This document shows, in pieces, positions 24,925 to 34,204 of a DNA stretch of 63,913 bases. Every line of letters starts with the position of its first letter. Position 1 is the first letter of the stretch. The notes beneath the pieces were generated by a model, which ran no database searches, had not been told where the DNA came from, and was given only the letters and a program-made list of their open reading frames with translations. Source of the stretch: Fidelibacterota bacterium (lineage in GTDB: Bacteria > Fidelibacterota > UBA8477 > JABMPR01); the NCBI GenBank assembly GCA_016784025.1, contig JADHVL010000021.1, forward strand, positions 1 through 63,913, in the 5' to 3' direction. Both the position numbers and the translations under genes were made by a program.

Positions 24925-24975
24925 TCAAATCGTTAATCGGTGTTCCTTGTTCTTAAATCAATTAGAGATCAAGTC
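24923..24975 (+). repeat. Third, truncated copy of the element left end
   Basis: CTCAAATCGTTAATCGGTG then TTCCTTGTTCTTAAATCA matches the left end at 24763, then similarity fades near GAGATCAAG. It lies about 60 bases before the second permease gene. Confidence 0.6.
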
Positions 24976-25037
24976 TGATGATGGAATTACCCTAATAGAC
25001 CTTTTCCATATCCCTATCCTTAGGAGGGAAACATAGG

Positions 25038-26294
25038 ATGTACATCCGGACCACCTTAAAAACCCTTAATGATGCATTCTTCATGGCTCTGGAAGCTATT
25101 CGTGATAACCTGTTACGCTCAATCCTTACTCTGCTGGGAATCGTTATTGGTGTGTTCGCCATTATCGCAGTAATGACTGCCATCCGCACCCTCGAATCAT
25201 CAATAAACACCGGTCTGAACGTATTTGGTTCTGATGTGATCTTTGTCCAAAAATCCCCTGTGATTCAGATGGGAGACCACAACAGCAGACGCAAATATTG
25301 GCGCCGTCCCAATATTACCTATGACATGGCGTTGGAATTAAGAGATCGTATGCTTGGTGCTGAGTTTGTCAGTGCCCAGGATGGGACTGGTGGGAAGACC
25401 ATTCGCTATAAAAAAGAATCAACCAATCCCAATGTTGGTGTCCAGGGAGTTGATGAGTTTGGTTTAGAGGCTTTAAATCACAAGCTTGACTATGGTAGAA
25501 ATTTCATCCCCGAGGATATTGAATACAGTCGCCGGGTGGTCATTCTGGGTACAGATGTCATTCAAAAACTATTTCCCTTTCAGGATCCAATAAATCAGAC
25601 AATTAGTATCAATGGAATTGGGTTTGATGTAATTGGTACCTTACAGCGCAAGGGAGAGATGTTTGGCCAAAGCCAGGATAATTTTGTCATTGTCCCCATT
25701 ACTGCCTATCTCCAATACTATGGAACTCGCTGGACGTCCCTGGGAATCTCCATAAAAGCGCCTGATGGTGAAAGCTTTGATTTAACAAAAGAAGAAGTCA
25801 TTGATCAAATGCGTATAGTCCGCGGGCTGGGCCCTATGGATGAGAACGACTTTGAAGTGACCTCAAATGATGCTCTGATTGATACATTTGGCTCCTTTAC
25901 TGCAGGAATTAAGATGTTTGCCGGCGCTGTGAGTGTCATCGCCCTGGTGGTGGCCGGTATTGGCATCATGAATATCATGTTGGTTTCAGTAAGTGAGCGC
26001 ATCAAAGAAATCGGCGTACGTAAAGCCATAGGAGCAACCCGAAACAACATTCTCTTTCAGTTCCTGTTGGAAGCGGTCTTCCTTTCATTGATCGGTGGTG
26101 TCATCGGTGTTCTCTTGGGAGTTGGTGTGGGAAACATGGTGACGTTGGTTATGAAAAATGTGGCACCTGTTATACCCATCGACTGGGTGTTTATTGGATT
26201 GGGGGTCTGTTCATTTATCGGGATCGTATTTGGAATCTACCCTGCTTACAAAGCTGCAGGCTTGGATCCCATAGAATCACTGCGCCACGAATAA
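25038..26294 (+). CDS. MacB-type ABC permease 2
   Basis: A 418-residue paralogue of the first permease: N-terminal span (SILTLLGIVIGVFAIIAVMTAI), periplasmic domain, and C-terminal FtsX domain with 'AGIGIMNIMLVSVSERIKEIGVRKAIGATRNNILFQFLLEAVFLSLIGG'. AGGAGG lies 9 bases before the ATG. Having two different permeases for one ATPase suggests a heterodimeric MacB pump rather than the usual homodimer. The ~850-base insertion of repeat units between the two permease genes could separate their expression. Confidence 0.9.
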   Translation: MYIRTTLKTLNDAFFMALEAIRDNLLRSILTLLGIVIGVFAIIAVMTAIRTLESSINTGLNVFGSDVIFVQKSPVIQMGDHNSRRKYWRRPNITYDMALELRDRMLGAEFVSAQDGTGGKTIRYKKESTNPNVGVQGVDEFGLEALNHKLDYGRNFIPEDIEYSRRVVILGTDVIQKLFPFQDPINQTISINGIGFDVIGTLQRKGEMFGQSQDNFVIVPITAYLQYYGTRWTSLGISIKAPDGESFDLTKEEVIDQMRIVRGLGPMDENDFEVTSNDALIDTFGSFTAGIKMFAGAVSVIALVVAGIGIMNIMLVSVSERIKEIGVRKAIGATRNNILFQFLLEAVFLSLIGGVIGVLLGVGVGNMVTLVMKNVAPVIPIDWVFIGLGVCSFIGIVFGIYPAYKAAGLDPIESLRHE

Positions 26295-26348
26295 CGCCAA
26301 AGAGAATCATCTTAGACAATTAATAAAAATAAATTACTTGAGGAAAAT

Positions 26349-27008
26349 ATGAGCAATATTGTAAAATTTGGAGAGGATGTTGAAGGATATAACATCCCCG
26401 TATTAAATGAACGTGAAATCAGGGCAACTGCTGGAATACTCTTTCTGGTCATGCTATTTTCAATTCAAGCTGCTGCAGGATCAGGGAACTTTACACCTCT
26501 GAAATACGCTGTTACTCTTTTCCTGACCGATATGTTGATACGCGTTTTTATCAATCCTAAATACTCCCCTACCCTCATTTTAGGTAGGTGGATTGTCAGA
26601 AATCAGACCCCTGAATATGTAGGTGCCCAGCAGAAGAAATTCGCTTGGTACATCGGGATATTTTTGGGGCTAGTCATGTTTGTATTGATCGTTCTGGTTA
26701 ATTCATATAGCCCGATTACGGGTCTTATCTGTTTTATTTGTCTCATCTTCCTGTTTTTTGAATCCGCATTCGGCATTTGCCTGGGATGCAAAGTTTATCC
26801 CTGGATATATAAGGACAAGGCGCAATACTGCCCTGGAGAAGTATGCGAACTGAAGGACAGGCAAGAAATTCAAAAGACTTCGAAAGTGCAGTGGTTGATT
26901 CTATTGGGCTTTGTAGTTTATGGCATATTGATCGTTGTACTGTTCAATGATTTTTATAGCCGACCACCCTTTGATCTATTTGGTCTAGAGGGAGCCATGC
27001 ACCAATAG
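26349..27008 (+). CDS. DUF4395 membrane protein
   Basis: A 219-residue membrane protein of the DUF4395 family. Four or five spans are visible ('ATAGILFLVMLFSIQAAAG', 'AWYIGIFLGLVMFVLIVLVN', 'ITGLICFICLIFLFFESAFGICLGCKVY', 'WLILLGFVVYGILIVVLF'). The family hallmarks are the middle 'R.FI.P.YSP...LGR.i' block and the CLGC pair near residue 141, with two more Cys (YCPGEVCE) just after. The Cys pairs suggest redox activity or metal binding, though this family's role is not established. It ends just before a strong terminator. Confidence 0.8.
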   Translation: MSNIVKFGEDVEGYNIPVLNEREIRATAGILFLVMLFSIQAAAGSGNFTPLKYAVTLFLTDMLIRVFINPKYSPTLILGRWIVRNQTPEYVGAQQKKFAWYIGIFLGLVMFVLIVLVNSYSPITGLICFICLIFLFFESAFGICLGCKVYPWIYKDKAQYCPGEVCELKDRQEIQKTSKVQWLILLGFVVYGILIVVLFNDFYSRPPFDLFGLEGAMHQ

Positions 27009-27034
27009 CATGGCTTGATTCCAGACGATTTAAA

Positions 27035-27062
27035 AAAGTCCCACCATTTGGTGGGACTTTTT
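27035..27062 (+). terminator. Rho-independent terminator
   Basis: AGTCCCACC (27037-27045), loop ATTT, GGTGGGACT (27050-27058), then a T-run. The A-run on the left side makes it usable for proS on the opposite strand too. Confidence 0.9.
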
Positions 27063-27073
27063 TTGTGGACATT

Positions 27074-27129
27074 GAGCTTGTTGAAATGTCCAAACTGTCG
27101 TATGCAGGTTAGGAGGTTTCGACAAGCTC
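27074..27129. repeat. Inverted REP-like pair (GAGCTTGT-GAAA family)
   Basis: GAGCTTGTTGAAA (27074-27086) and its near-perfect complement TTTCGACAAGCTC (27117-27129). This is a second dispersed repeat family of the FCB type, placed between the convergent DUF4395 and proS genes. Confidence 0.6.
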
Positions 27130-27143
27130 AACCTCCGAGATGT

Positions 27144-28583
27144 TTAATAAGCCTTGGCAAAAATCACCTGCTGAGAGCTCTCCTCACCAGTGTAAACACA
27201 TTTCCCAACCTCTTTAGGCTGATCAAAGGGAATACATCGAATGGTTGCTTTAGTTTCGTTCTTGATTTTCTCCTCAACTTCAGCGGAGCCATTCCAATAA
27301 GCTTTGATAAAACCACCCTTGGCTTCCAGTGTATCTTTGAAATCATCCCAATTGTCAACAGTATGGGTATTGGAATCACGAAAATCCAGAGCACGTTGGA
27401 ATAACTCGGCCTGAACGATATCCTGTTGATCTGAGAGGAACTTCACCAGTTCTGGTAGCTTAATAAAATGCTTCACTCCAGAATGTCTGATAACTACTAC
27501 AGCATGATCTTTTTCAATATCCTTAGGACCGATCTCTACCCGCATAGGAACACCACACATTTCCCATTCATTGAATTTAAAACCAGGTGAACTTTTCTCA
27601 TCATCATCTATATGCACACGTACTTCAGCTCGCTTTAATTCAGCAACAATCTCATGGACCTTATCCATGACTAGGTCCCTGGTATCTTTCCGAAAGATAG
27701 GAATAATCACAACCTGATAGGGGGCAACCTTGGGAGGCAATATCAACCCTTTGTCATCACCATGAGCCATTATTAATCCACCCACCAATCGCGTACTCAC
27801 ACCCCAGCTTGTGGCATGAACAAGCTCTTCCTTATTGTCTTTATTCTGGAAGGTGACTTCAAAAGCCTTGGCAAAATTTTGACCCAGGTTGTGGCTGGTA
27901 CCTGATTGCAAGGCCTTAGTGTCCCGCATCATGGCTTCGATTGAGTAAGTACTCACCGCTCCAGCAAATTTTTCAGATTCAGATTTTTTACCTGTAATCA
28001 CAGGCATGGCCATGTAGTCTTCAGCAAAACTTCGATAGACCTCCAGCATCTTCAGGGTTTCATCTTGGGCTTCTTCCGCAGTAGCATGGGCTGTATGACC
28101 TTCCTGCCACAGGAATTCTGTGGTTCGAAGAAATAAGCGAGTGCGCATTTCCCAACGAACGACATTAGCCCATTGGTTTATCAGTAGGGGCAGATCCCTG
28201 TATGATGAAATCCATTTTTTATACATGTGCCAGATAATGGTTTCTGAAGTTGGACGGACTACCAATGCTTCTTCCAGTTTTTTACCACCGGCGTGTGTCA
28301 CAACTGCGACCTCAGGTGCAAAGCCTTCCACATGTTCAGCTTCCTTCTGGAGGAAGTGTTCAGGTATAAACATGGGAAAGTATGCATTCACATGACCCGT
28401 GTCCTTAAACATTTGATTCAGGATAGCTTGAAAATTCTCCCAGATCGCATATCCATACGGTCGTATAACCATGGTTCCCTTAACAGGACCATAATCCGCC
28501 AGCTTGGCTTGTCTGACCACATCGGTATACCATTTTGAAAAATCTTCGCTCTGTTTTGTTACCCCTTTTGACACAACGGGCAT
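27144..28583 (-). CDS. proS: Prolyl-tRNA synthetase, archaeal/eukaryotic type (ProS3)
   Basis: A 479-residue class II synthetase charging tRNA-Pro. It lacks the long insertion of the bacterial-type enzyme and has the short archaeal-type form: '[41 protein letters not shown]', '[11 protein letters not shown]', motif 2 '[31 protein letters not shown]', and motif 3 '[23 protein letters not shown]'. It ends in Tyr (FAKAY), as this form does. The coordinates use the ATG at 28583, but AAGGA lies at optimal distance from the GTG at 28574, three codons in, which may be the true start. Confidence 0.93.
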   Translation of the reverse strand: MPVVSKGVTKQSEDFSKWYTDVVRQAKLADYGPVKGTMVIRPYGYAIWENFQAILNQMFKDTGHVNAYFPMFIPEHFLQKEAEHVEGFAPEVAVVTHAGGKKLEEALVVRPTSETIIWHMYKKWISSYRDLPLLINQWANVVRWEMRTRLFLRTTEFLWQEGHTAHATAEEAQDETLKMLEVYRSFAEDYMAMPVITGKKSESEKFAGAVSTYSIEAMMRDTKALQSGTSHNLGQNFAKAFEVTFQNKDNKEELVHATSWGVSTRLVGGLIMAHGDDKGLILPPKVAPYQVVIIPIFRKDTRDLVMDKVHEIVAELKRAEVRVHIDDDEKSSPGFKFNEWEMCGVPMRVEIGPKDIEKDHAVVVIRHSGVKHFIKLPELVKFLSDQQDIVQAELFQRALDFRDSNTHTVDNWDDFKDTLEAKGGFIKAYWNGSAEVEEKIKNETKATIRCIPFDQPKEVGKCVYTGEESSQQVIFAKAY

Positions 28584-28627
28584 CCTTTCTGTTTGAACCT
28601 GAACCGCTTATTCGGTACAGCGATGCA

Positions 28628-28656
28628 ATCATAACATAAGTACCCCCACGACACAA
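28628..28656 (-). promoter_or_regulatory. proS promoter
   Basis: On the minus strand TTGTGT (28656-28651) and TATGAT (28633-28628) are separated by 17 bases. The expected transcript start is about 40 bases upstream of the proS ATG, too short for a T-box leader. Confidence 0.6.
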
Positions 28657-28714
28657 CGAAGAATAGATCAAGAAAACGTTAATATTGTCAGTATCCAATT
28701 GGAGTCCTGTCTCT

Positions 28715-28749
28715 GGAGTGATCAAGCGCAAAATGGTGTCTATCACTCC
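28715..28749. repeat. Inverted repeat between the divergent proS and LPP20-like genes
   Basis: GGAGTGAT (28715-28722) and ATCACTCC (28742-28749) with a 19-base spacer. It has no T-run and could be an operator or a hairpin in the leader of the LPP20-like gene. Confidence 0.4.
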
Positions 28750-28822
28750 TCCTCTTTGACAATCAAACCTTGTCTTAAACACTGGAAAACACTAGAATAC
28801 ATGCCATATAGCGGAGGCTTTT

Positions 28823-30235
28823 ATCTTAAAACGCTTTACATTAATTCTGCTCCTGGGTACATGCTTCATTACCTGGGCTAATCCTATACCTGATACAACG
28901 AAATTTGATCGGTCAGTGCATGGTCGACCTTTCGATCTAGAGGAAATCATTGGCACAGCGGTCATAGACGATATCCTTACTCCTCAAAATGGCACCCCCC
29001 AGTGGGTCAAGAATGAAGAACTGAGCTCTGACACCCTCTATTATGGGATAGGCAAATCAACTGAATCCCAGGAGGCTGCAGACAATAATGCCCGTTTGAG
29101 CTTTGCCCAACATGTTGAAGTCAGTGTGCAGAGTATTGCTACACGGCAAATCGAAGAGAACAAGGATCGACTGGAAGAGAACTACAATTACGAATCGCTG
29201 GTCAGCACCAACATGAACCTACGCAGTGTTAAAATAACTGCCCGACATATTGACACCGATTCTACCTTTTATAGCCTTATTAGTTATGGGAAGTCCACCT
29301 ACCATCGCCTGGTAACTCAGGAGATTCAAATAGCCCTGGAAGCAAATATTCGACAACAAGAATTGGAACATCAGGCAACGGAAGCCCTCAGAGCAGATTC
29401 ACTACGACATAAGATTGCCATGGACAGCCTGGCTTTGGGCAGGAAACAAGCCGTCATTGATTCCCTCGATCATATCTTGAAAATGGAAGAGGCCAAACTC
29501 AGACAGGAACAAGACCGGGTTGAGCTCATAAAAAGTCAATCCGCAGCTTTTCTCAAAATCAAACCACGCTATGAATTGATCGATGTCCCCACAGCATCCA
29601 CACCAAGAACCTGGATATATGCATCAGGTCGATGGAATCCAGATACTGAAGCTATTCGGCAAATCAAAACTGGTGTTTCCATCTGGTTGATCAGTGCCGA
29701 AACCAATGTCTGGGCTACAGAATCAGTTATCGATCAAACAGATTTCATGCTCAAACTTCAAGTACTCCCCGAGCGGGGTGAAATTTATAAAGTCAGTCTA
29801 GCATTCGGCTGGGTTGACTATATCTCAGCATTCTCTCAGACAAACCGAACCCGATTGCAAGAGGAAGGTGGTCACAAAAAACTCCTCAGCATCATAGATG
29901 ATGAGCTGAAAGACCCCATTGCACATGCCTCCTCATTTTTTGTTACAGGAACCGTGGGATTACCTCAAATGAACAATCATTTGTCCCTGTATCTGGACAA
30001 ACGTCGGATCTCCCTGGCAAATATTTGGTACCCCTTCCCCAGAAACATGGGTGATGCCATCAGCATTATTAATCAGTTGGATTATATCAGTTCAGAGTAC
30101 TATCGGAATCGATTTGATGACAAAATCCAGTGGCAATTTGGCATTCGCCTAATAGCCATCCCCGACCGCTTCGCCACCATGATCAGCTATGAGGATCATG
30201 AGTTCTGGATGCTAAATTTCGAATTTCAGTATTAA
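28823..30235 (+). CDS. LPP20-family-like exported protein (apparent ATC start)
   Basis: About 470 residues if started at 28823. The first canonical start (GTG 28916) would cut off a clear signal peptide, encoded just upstream in frame as LKRFTLILLLGTCFITWANP. Between the upstream stop (28793-28795) and 28916 there is no ATG, GTG or TTG; GGAGG at 28813-28817 points to ATC at 28823. The N-terminal domain 'PQWVKNEELSSDTLYYGIGKSTESQEAADNNARLSFAQHVEVSV' matches LPP20-like lipoproteins. A coiled coil follows (residues ~170-240), then a beta-rich C-terminus. Function unknown; a role in the envelope is likely. Confidence 0.65.
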   Translation: MLKRFTLILLLGTCFITWANPIPDTTKFDRSVHGRPFDLEEIIGTAVIDDILTPQNGTPQWVKNEELSSDTLYYGIGKSTESQEAADNNARLSFAQHVEVSVQSIATRQIEENKDRLEENYNYESLVSTNMNLRSVKITARHIDTDSTFYSLISYGKSTYHRLVTQEIQIALEANIRQQELEHQATEALRADSLRHKIAMDSLALGRKQAVIDSLDHILKMEEAKLRQEQDRVELIKSQSAAFLKIKPRYELIDVPTASTPRTWIYASGRWNPDTEAIRQIKTGVSIWLISAETNVWATESVIDQTDFMLKLQVLPERGEIYKVSLAFGWVDYISAFSQTNRTRLQEEGGHKKLLSIIDDELKDPIAHASSFFVTGTVGLPQMNNHLSLYLDKRRISLANIWYPFPRNMGDAISIINQLDYISSEYYRNRFDDKIQWQFGIRLIAIPDRFATMISYEDHEFWMLNFEFQY

Positions 30236-30457
30236 AGCACCAAATTCATTCAACCAAATCTCTACTAACTTCCTTAGTCTTGTTCATCAACACCTAGGTC
30301 TCGCATGCTGAAATTTAGCGATTTTGTTGACATATTTCTTCTAACTCATTAACTTATAAACGTCACTAATTGAGATTGGACATGTTCTTTGTAGAGGTAG
30401 TTGAGATTATTTAGTCAAACATCTCATTATTTTTCCTAATTGGAAGGAGAGTGTATG

Positions 30458-31168
30458 ATGAAAAGTCATTTTAATATCCCACCAAGTATCGAGAGACGCT
30501 TACAGATAAAGAATGACTTGAAGCAATCTCATGAAAAACAGAGCGATGTACTCAAACCATCTATCACTATCTCCAGAGAATATGGCTGTAAAGCTTACCC
30601 CCTAGCAAAACTGCTGCAGGATCATCTAAATGAACATGTTATCGATTCTAATGAAGAATGGACAGTTCTCGATAGACTTCTTCTAGATAGAATTGCCATT
30701 GCATCAGGGTATTCAAAATCAGAACTGGAGCACATCACTAAAGTCAATCCAAACTATCAGGCATTGATCACAAATATTGCCGGATTTAAACATGCAGATT
30801 CATTTGAAGTATTTAAGTACATCAAAGCGATGCTTATCCATTTTGCTCAAATAGGAAACAGCATCATCATTGGTCGAGGAGGGGTTATAGTTACCCAGGA
30901 TATGCCCAATATTCTGCATGTCAGACTCATTGCCCCCATGGCATATCGGGCAAAAAATATCAGTCAGAGTTTGGGCCTGTCAGTAGTAGAAGCAAAACGG
31001 CATATTGAGTCACGACAAAATGAAAGAGACGATTTTATCAATCATTTTACACAAAGAGACACCAGCGATCCAACCCTATATCATTTGGTAATAAATAATG
31101 AAAAATGCACAACTGAGCAAATATCGAAGATCATCCTTGCACACTTGGAGAGTTTAGCGTTGGGATAG
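30458..31168 (+). CDS. Cytidylate-kinase-like protein
   Basis: A 236-residue protein resembling the cytidylate-kinase-like (AAA_26/PF13189) family: 'SITISREYGCKAYPLAKLLQDHL' near residue 35, 'WTVLDRLLLDRIAI', 'SIIIGRGGVIVTQDMPNILHVRLIAPMAYR', and 'FTQRDTSDPTLYHLVINNEKC'. The usual G-x-x-G-x-G-K-S/T P-loop is replaced by ISREYGCKAYPLAK, as is typical of this family. Substrate is unknown. I start at the second ATG (30458), which is 6-7 bases after AAGGAGAG; in-frame TTG 30440 contains that ribosome binding site and is unlikely. Confidence 0.75.
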   Translation: MKSHFNIPPSIERRLQIKNDLKQSHEKQSDVLKPSITISREYGCKAYPLAKLLQDHLNEHVIDSNEEWTVLDRLLLDRIAIASGYSKSELEHITKVNPNYQALITNIAGFKHADSFEVFKYIKAMLIHFAQIGNSIIIGRGGVIVTQDMPNILHVRLIAPMAYRAKNISQSLGLSVVEAKRHIESRQNERDDFINHFTQRDTSDPTLYHLVINNEKCTTEQISKIILAHLESLALG

Positions 31169-31225
31169 GGATCGCTCATACTCATCAACAGCTTCTTCCA
31201 AAATATCGACGAAAGTCAAATCTAA

Positions 31226-32500
31226 TCAAAGTTGAACGCCAAATAGAATGATCGGACCTGCATTTAATGCATATCCTTCAAGAAAACCTGCTGACTTATA
31301 CCCTAATTCTACCACTGCCTTCACCGGGATGGACTCTGTAGGCAGTTTGAAGTAAGACCTGCACGAAACACTACCTCCAAGACCACCACCTGTGTTTTCC
31401 CATGACCCACCCAGGGCTAATGCAGGCTGCTTCCACAGGTTTATTGAAACATCCATGGAGAAGTCTGATTTTGCAAATGGATAAGAAATTTGAGCCCCAA
31501 AACCACCCCAACCAGAATGGAAGGTCTCATCACCTTTGCTAAACACAATTCTATACAACACTTCGTCGATGATCAGATAATTCTCCAGGTGCGTTTCAAC
31601 ACCGAAGGGTGTTAACCCTACATGAATACTGGGGAGATATTTTATTGGCCCAAACTCGAGCATGGGTATGGCGGAAATCGGGTCACCACTCCATAGATAT
31701 TTGATGAGACCATTGTACAGGCTGAAGAATAACATGGGATCAAGAGCATTGCGATTCACAGCACGCTTCAAATCATCCATTGAGAATGGCAGACTCATAA
31801 CATCTGCGTATCCATTATACATATTTAGAAGATTGATATATGCTTGAGGATCATTATAGTTTTGTTGGGCAGGATACAGATCCTCAGAATCCTGTATATA
31901 GGTCAGAGATATTTGAAATGACCAAAAATATGTCAGAGCTTCACGATAATGCTGCTCACCCACAACCATCCAACGTTGACGCAATGAGCTATTGAGTGTT
32001 TGATGAGATTCCAGCCCACCCGTCCAAATGGCTATCTCTTCGTGGCCACTGATGATCCCGGGACCAATACTGGTGGATGCCTGACCGCCTCCATCCCCAT
32101 ATGGAGGTGGTAGATCATAACCATAATCAATGTTTGTGATGCCCAACTCTCTATATCGATCACCATGACCGATATATTCATGAAGTAACACAACCATGAA
32201 ATAATCCATGGGTACATCCAGCAGGATCAATTTGGATACTCGACCAGTAAGATCCAGAGCTTTGCCTTTGAACGATTGTTCCTTCATCCATTGGGTACCG
32301 ACAAATCGATCCTCCAACAGAGCAAGGGTAGCATGTGCAGTCAGAATGCTCTCGGATCCTGCTCGCATATTCAGTCGGGGACTCAGCATAATACTGTGGG
32401 GAGCTCCAGTGCCAATCCGGCTGGATTCTATAGCATGCAGACTGGTGGAATTCCAGATTACCATCATAATACACATCTTGAAGATGATATGCCTATGCAC
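31226..32500 (-). CDS. Exported protein of unknown function with HExxxHG motif
   Basis: A 424-residue protein with a signal-like N-terminus (KMCIMMVIWNSTSLHAIES). Near residue 107 it has LLHEYIGHGDRYREL, preceded by a hydrophobic helix; this looks like a zinc site but the spacing is HExxxH, not the HExxH of known metallopeptidases. A Gly-rich loop (YGDGGGQASTSIGPG) follows, then a helical middle. The last ~170 residues are amphipathic beta strands, ending 'AGPIILFGVQL', like a surface or outer membrane domain. It is last in the minus-strand order acyltransferase, YiiX-like lipoprotein, this gene. No family recognised. Confidence 0.6.
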   Translation of the reverse strand: MHRHIIFKMCIMMVIWNSTSLHAIESSRIGTGAPHSIMLSPRLNMRAGSESILTAHATLALLEDRFVGTQWMKEQSFKGKALDLTGRVSKLILLDVPMDYFMVVLLHEYIGHGDRYRELGITNIDYGYDLPPPYGDGGGQASTSIGPGIISGHEEIAIWTGGLESHQTLNSSLRQRWMVVGEQHYREALTYFWSFQISLTYIQDSEDLYPAQQNYNDPQAYINLLNMYNGYADVMSLPFSMDDLKRAVNRNALDPMLFFSLYNGLIKYLWSGDPISAIPMLEFGPIKYLPSIHVGLTPFGVETHLENYLIIDEVLYRIVFSKGDETFHSGWGGFGAQISYPFAKSDFSMDVSINLWKQPALALGGSWENTGGGLGGSVSCRSYFKLPTESIPVKAVVELGYKSAGFLEGYALNAGPIILFGVQL

Positions 32501-32606
32501 CTAGAAAATCTCCTTGTATGACACATTGATAGTTAGCCCTGAAAATCATGAAATCTGGATGCTGAATTTTAATATTGAGATCTCATCCAGTCAGCGGCCC
32601 CCAAGG

Positions 32607-34154
32607 TCAATCCTCGCTCATCAGCAGCTTATCCGAAGGTAAGCTCTGGTAAAAACCCAGCCTTCTCCAACTATCTCTAAAAGCTACTTCATCTCTACGA
32701 ATACTCACCTTTTCAAATTCATTCCCATCATAAAACAGAACAAAGTCAAGGTTGATTGAATCATGCTCCTGGTCAAACTGTTTTACCATGATATTCGCAG
32801 GGGTCATCACCCTACCAGCCACTTCCGTAGTAATGAATCCTACACCGCTGAAATTATTTCCCGGTTCCAATGACTTATAAATCAATTCTGAGCATACCAG
32901 ACTTGAGTCCGTAAGAAAATCAAAATTGAAATCATAGCTTCGACCAAAATACTGAAAGGCATTAAATATGGATTCCGCCTTATCTGCTTTTGACAATCTA
33001 GGTCGCACAACTCCCAGACCATCGCAGCTCAAAGATGTCGTCAAGGTCTGGAGAACCACGCCCTTACCAATAGCTTCTAACACGGTTTGATTTCCCAATG
33101 AATCGTTAGGGAGCATGTTGTCTCCATACGCTTCAGGAAAAGTCTTTTCTAATAATTCTTCAAAGGATCCACTTGCTACCCCCTCAGTTCTTACCCAGGC
33201 TCTTACAGAATCCGAGTCGAAATACTCCACCCGTTCTAATGAATCTCCAACATAGAAGGCCGCATGAGTCCAGTAGCCTGGGATACCCGCGTTGGTCATA
33301 TACCACTCACGTCTCTGAAAGAGAATATCACCAGGTAGTAACCCTGCTTGAATTTCTTCAATATTTTGTTCGGAGATGAGGTTTTCACCCTCTCTAAAAA
33401 CACGCACATGACCTATCCACTCTGCGAATTCTTTCTGGACTGGGAACCACAAGGAAAAGGATTGATTCTCTATAACCTTCCGAGCATGTCGGACACTCAT
33501 TCTCACTCCATAATCTATACCCAGACTCGTATTATAGCCTTCCAGCATGGCTATCCTTGAATAATACGGATTGATATCAGGACGCCGATCTCTATAGATT
33601 ATTTGCAGGGCACCAAATTCAGCAGCCTGTTTTACATGTAGAAAATGAGACTTAAATTGGGTGTAGGTATTAGCGTCCAAACTGTATTCTGGATGTCCCT
33701 CATCCAAAATAGTTTGCAGTGCCTCATTACGATCAATTATATGTATGAAATGTACCGCTCTGGAACTTTGAACCAGGAAGGCCCAATAGTAATTGATAAG
33801 ACTCTCAAAATGGACACCGGCTCTTCGATTGGTGAAAAAATCATTGTGGGTATACCGGATCATCTCAAGATGTGCCATATAATCCAGGACGCTGGCCCAG
33901 ACCATAATCAGGTCAGCTTTAGCAGCTCGGTCAAGCATTTGATTCTGATCCACTTTGTCGATACCAAATCGAGCGCCGTTACGCTCTAGATATGTGAGAT
34001 TTGAATCTAACATGTTTTGATAGCGCTCGATTTCAACCTGGAAATCTGGTCCATGAAATTGCATCTCTTGCGATGGACGGGTGGCACATGAAATCATCAG
34101 GACTGAGACTAGGATAAGTCCATATAGCCTGGGAATAGTCAAAGCGCGCATCAT
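32607..34154 (-). CDS. YiiX/YebB-like (NlpC/P60 superfamily) lipoprotein
   Basis: A ~515-residue lipoprotein: the signal MMRALTIPRLYGLILVSVLMISC has a clear lipobox, which is why I start at ATG 34154 (in-frame TTG 34190 and ATG 34175 also exist). The C-terminal half has the permuted papain-like pattern of the YiiX/YebB family: 'LLPGDILFQRREWYMTNAGIPGYWTHAAFYVG' (His block), later 'SLVCSELIYKSL' (catalytic Cys). Such enzymes hydrolyse amide or ester bonds, some in lipids or peptidoglycan. The N-terminal ~270 residues are helical and unassigned. It lies 14-50 bases after an acyltransferase gene, in one operon. Confidence 0.78.
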   Translation of the reverse strand: MMRALTIPRLYGLILVSVLMISCATRPSQEMQFHGPDFQVEIERYQNMLDSNLTYLERNGARFGIDKVDQNQMLDRAAKADLIMVWASVLDYMAHLEMIRYTHNDFFTNRRAGVHFESLINYYWAFLVQSSRAVHFIHIIDRNEALQTILDEGHPEYSLDANTYTQFKSHFLHVKQAAEFGALQIIYRDRRPDINPYYSRIAMLEGYNTSLGIDYGVRMSVRHARKVIENQSFSLWFPVQKEFAEWIGHVRVFREGENLISEQNIEEIQAGLLPGDILFQRREWYMTNAGIPGYWTHAAFYVGDSLERVEYFDSDSVRAWVRTEGVASGSFEELLEKTFPEAYGDNMLPNDSLGNQTVLEAIGKGVVLQTLTTSLSCDGLGVVRPRLSKADKAESIFNAFQYFGRSYDFNFDFLTDSSLVCSELIYKSLEPGNNFSGVGFITTEVAGRVMTPANIMVKQFDQEHDSINLDFVLFYDGNEFEKVSIRRDEVAFRDSWRRLGFYQSLPSDKLLMSED

Positions 34155-34204
34155 TGAGTTATCCAATCGAGACATATTGTTTAAGGTCAAACCAGCCAGA
34201 ATCC

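Noticed and set aside
27015..27404. A 129-codon plus-strand open frame opposite the end of proS
   Set aside because: It runs through the terminator and the REP pair and is a shadow of the well-supported proS gene.
28583..28750. T-box leader upstream of proS
   Set aside because: The promoter lies only about 40 bases from the start codon and no T-box core sequence or specifier stem is visible.
32150..32190. Zinc metallopeptidase signature in the protein at 31226-32500
   Set aside because: The motif is HEYIGH (HExxxH), one residue longer than HExxH; I kept it only as an unexplained motif.
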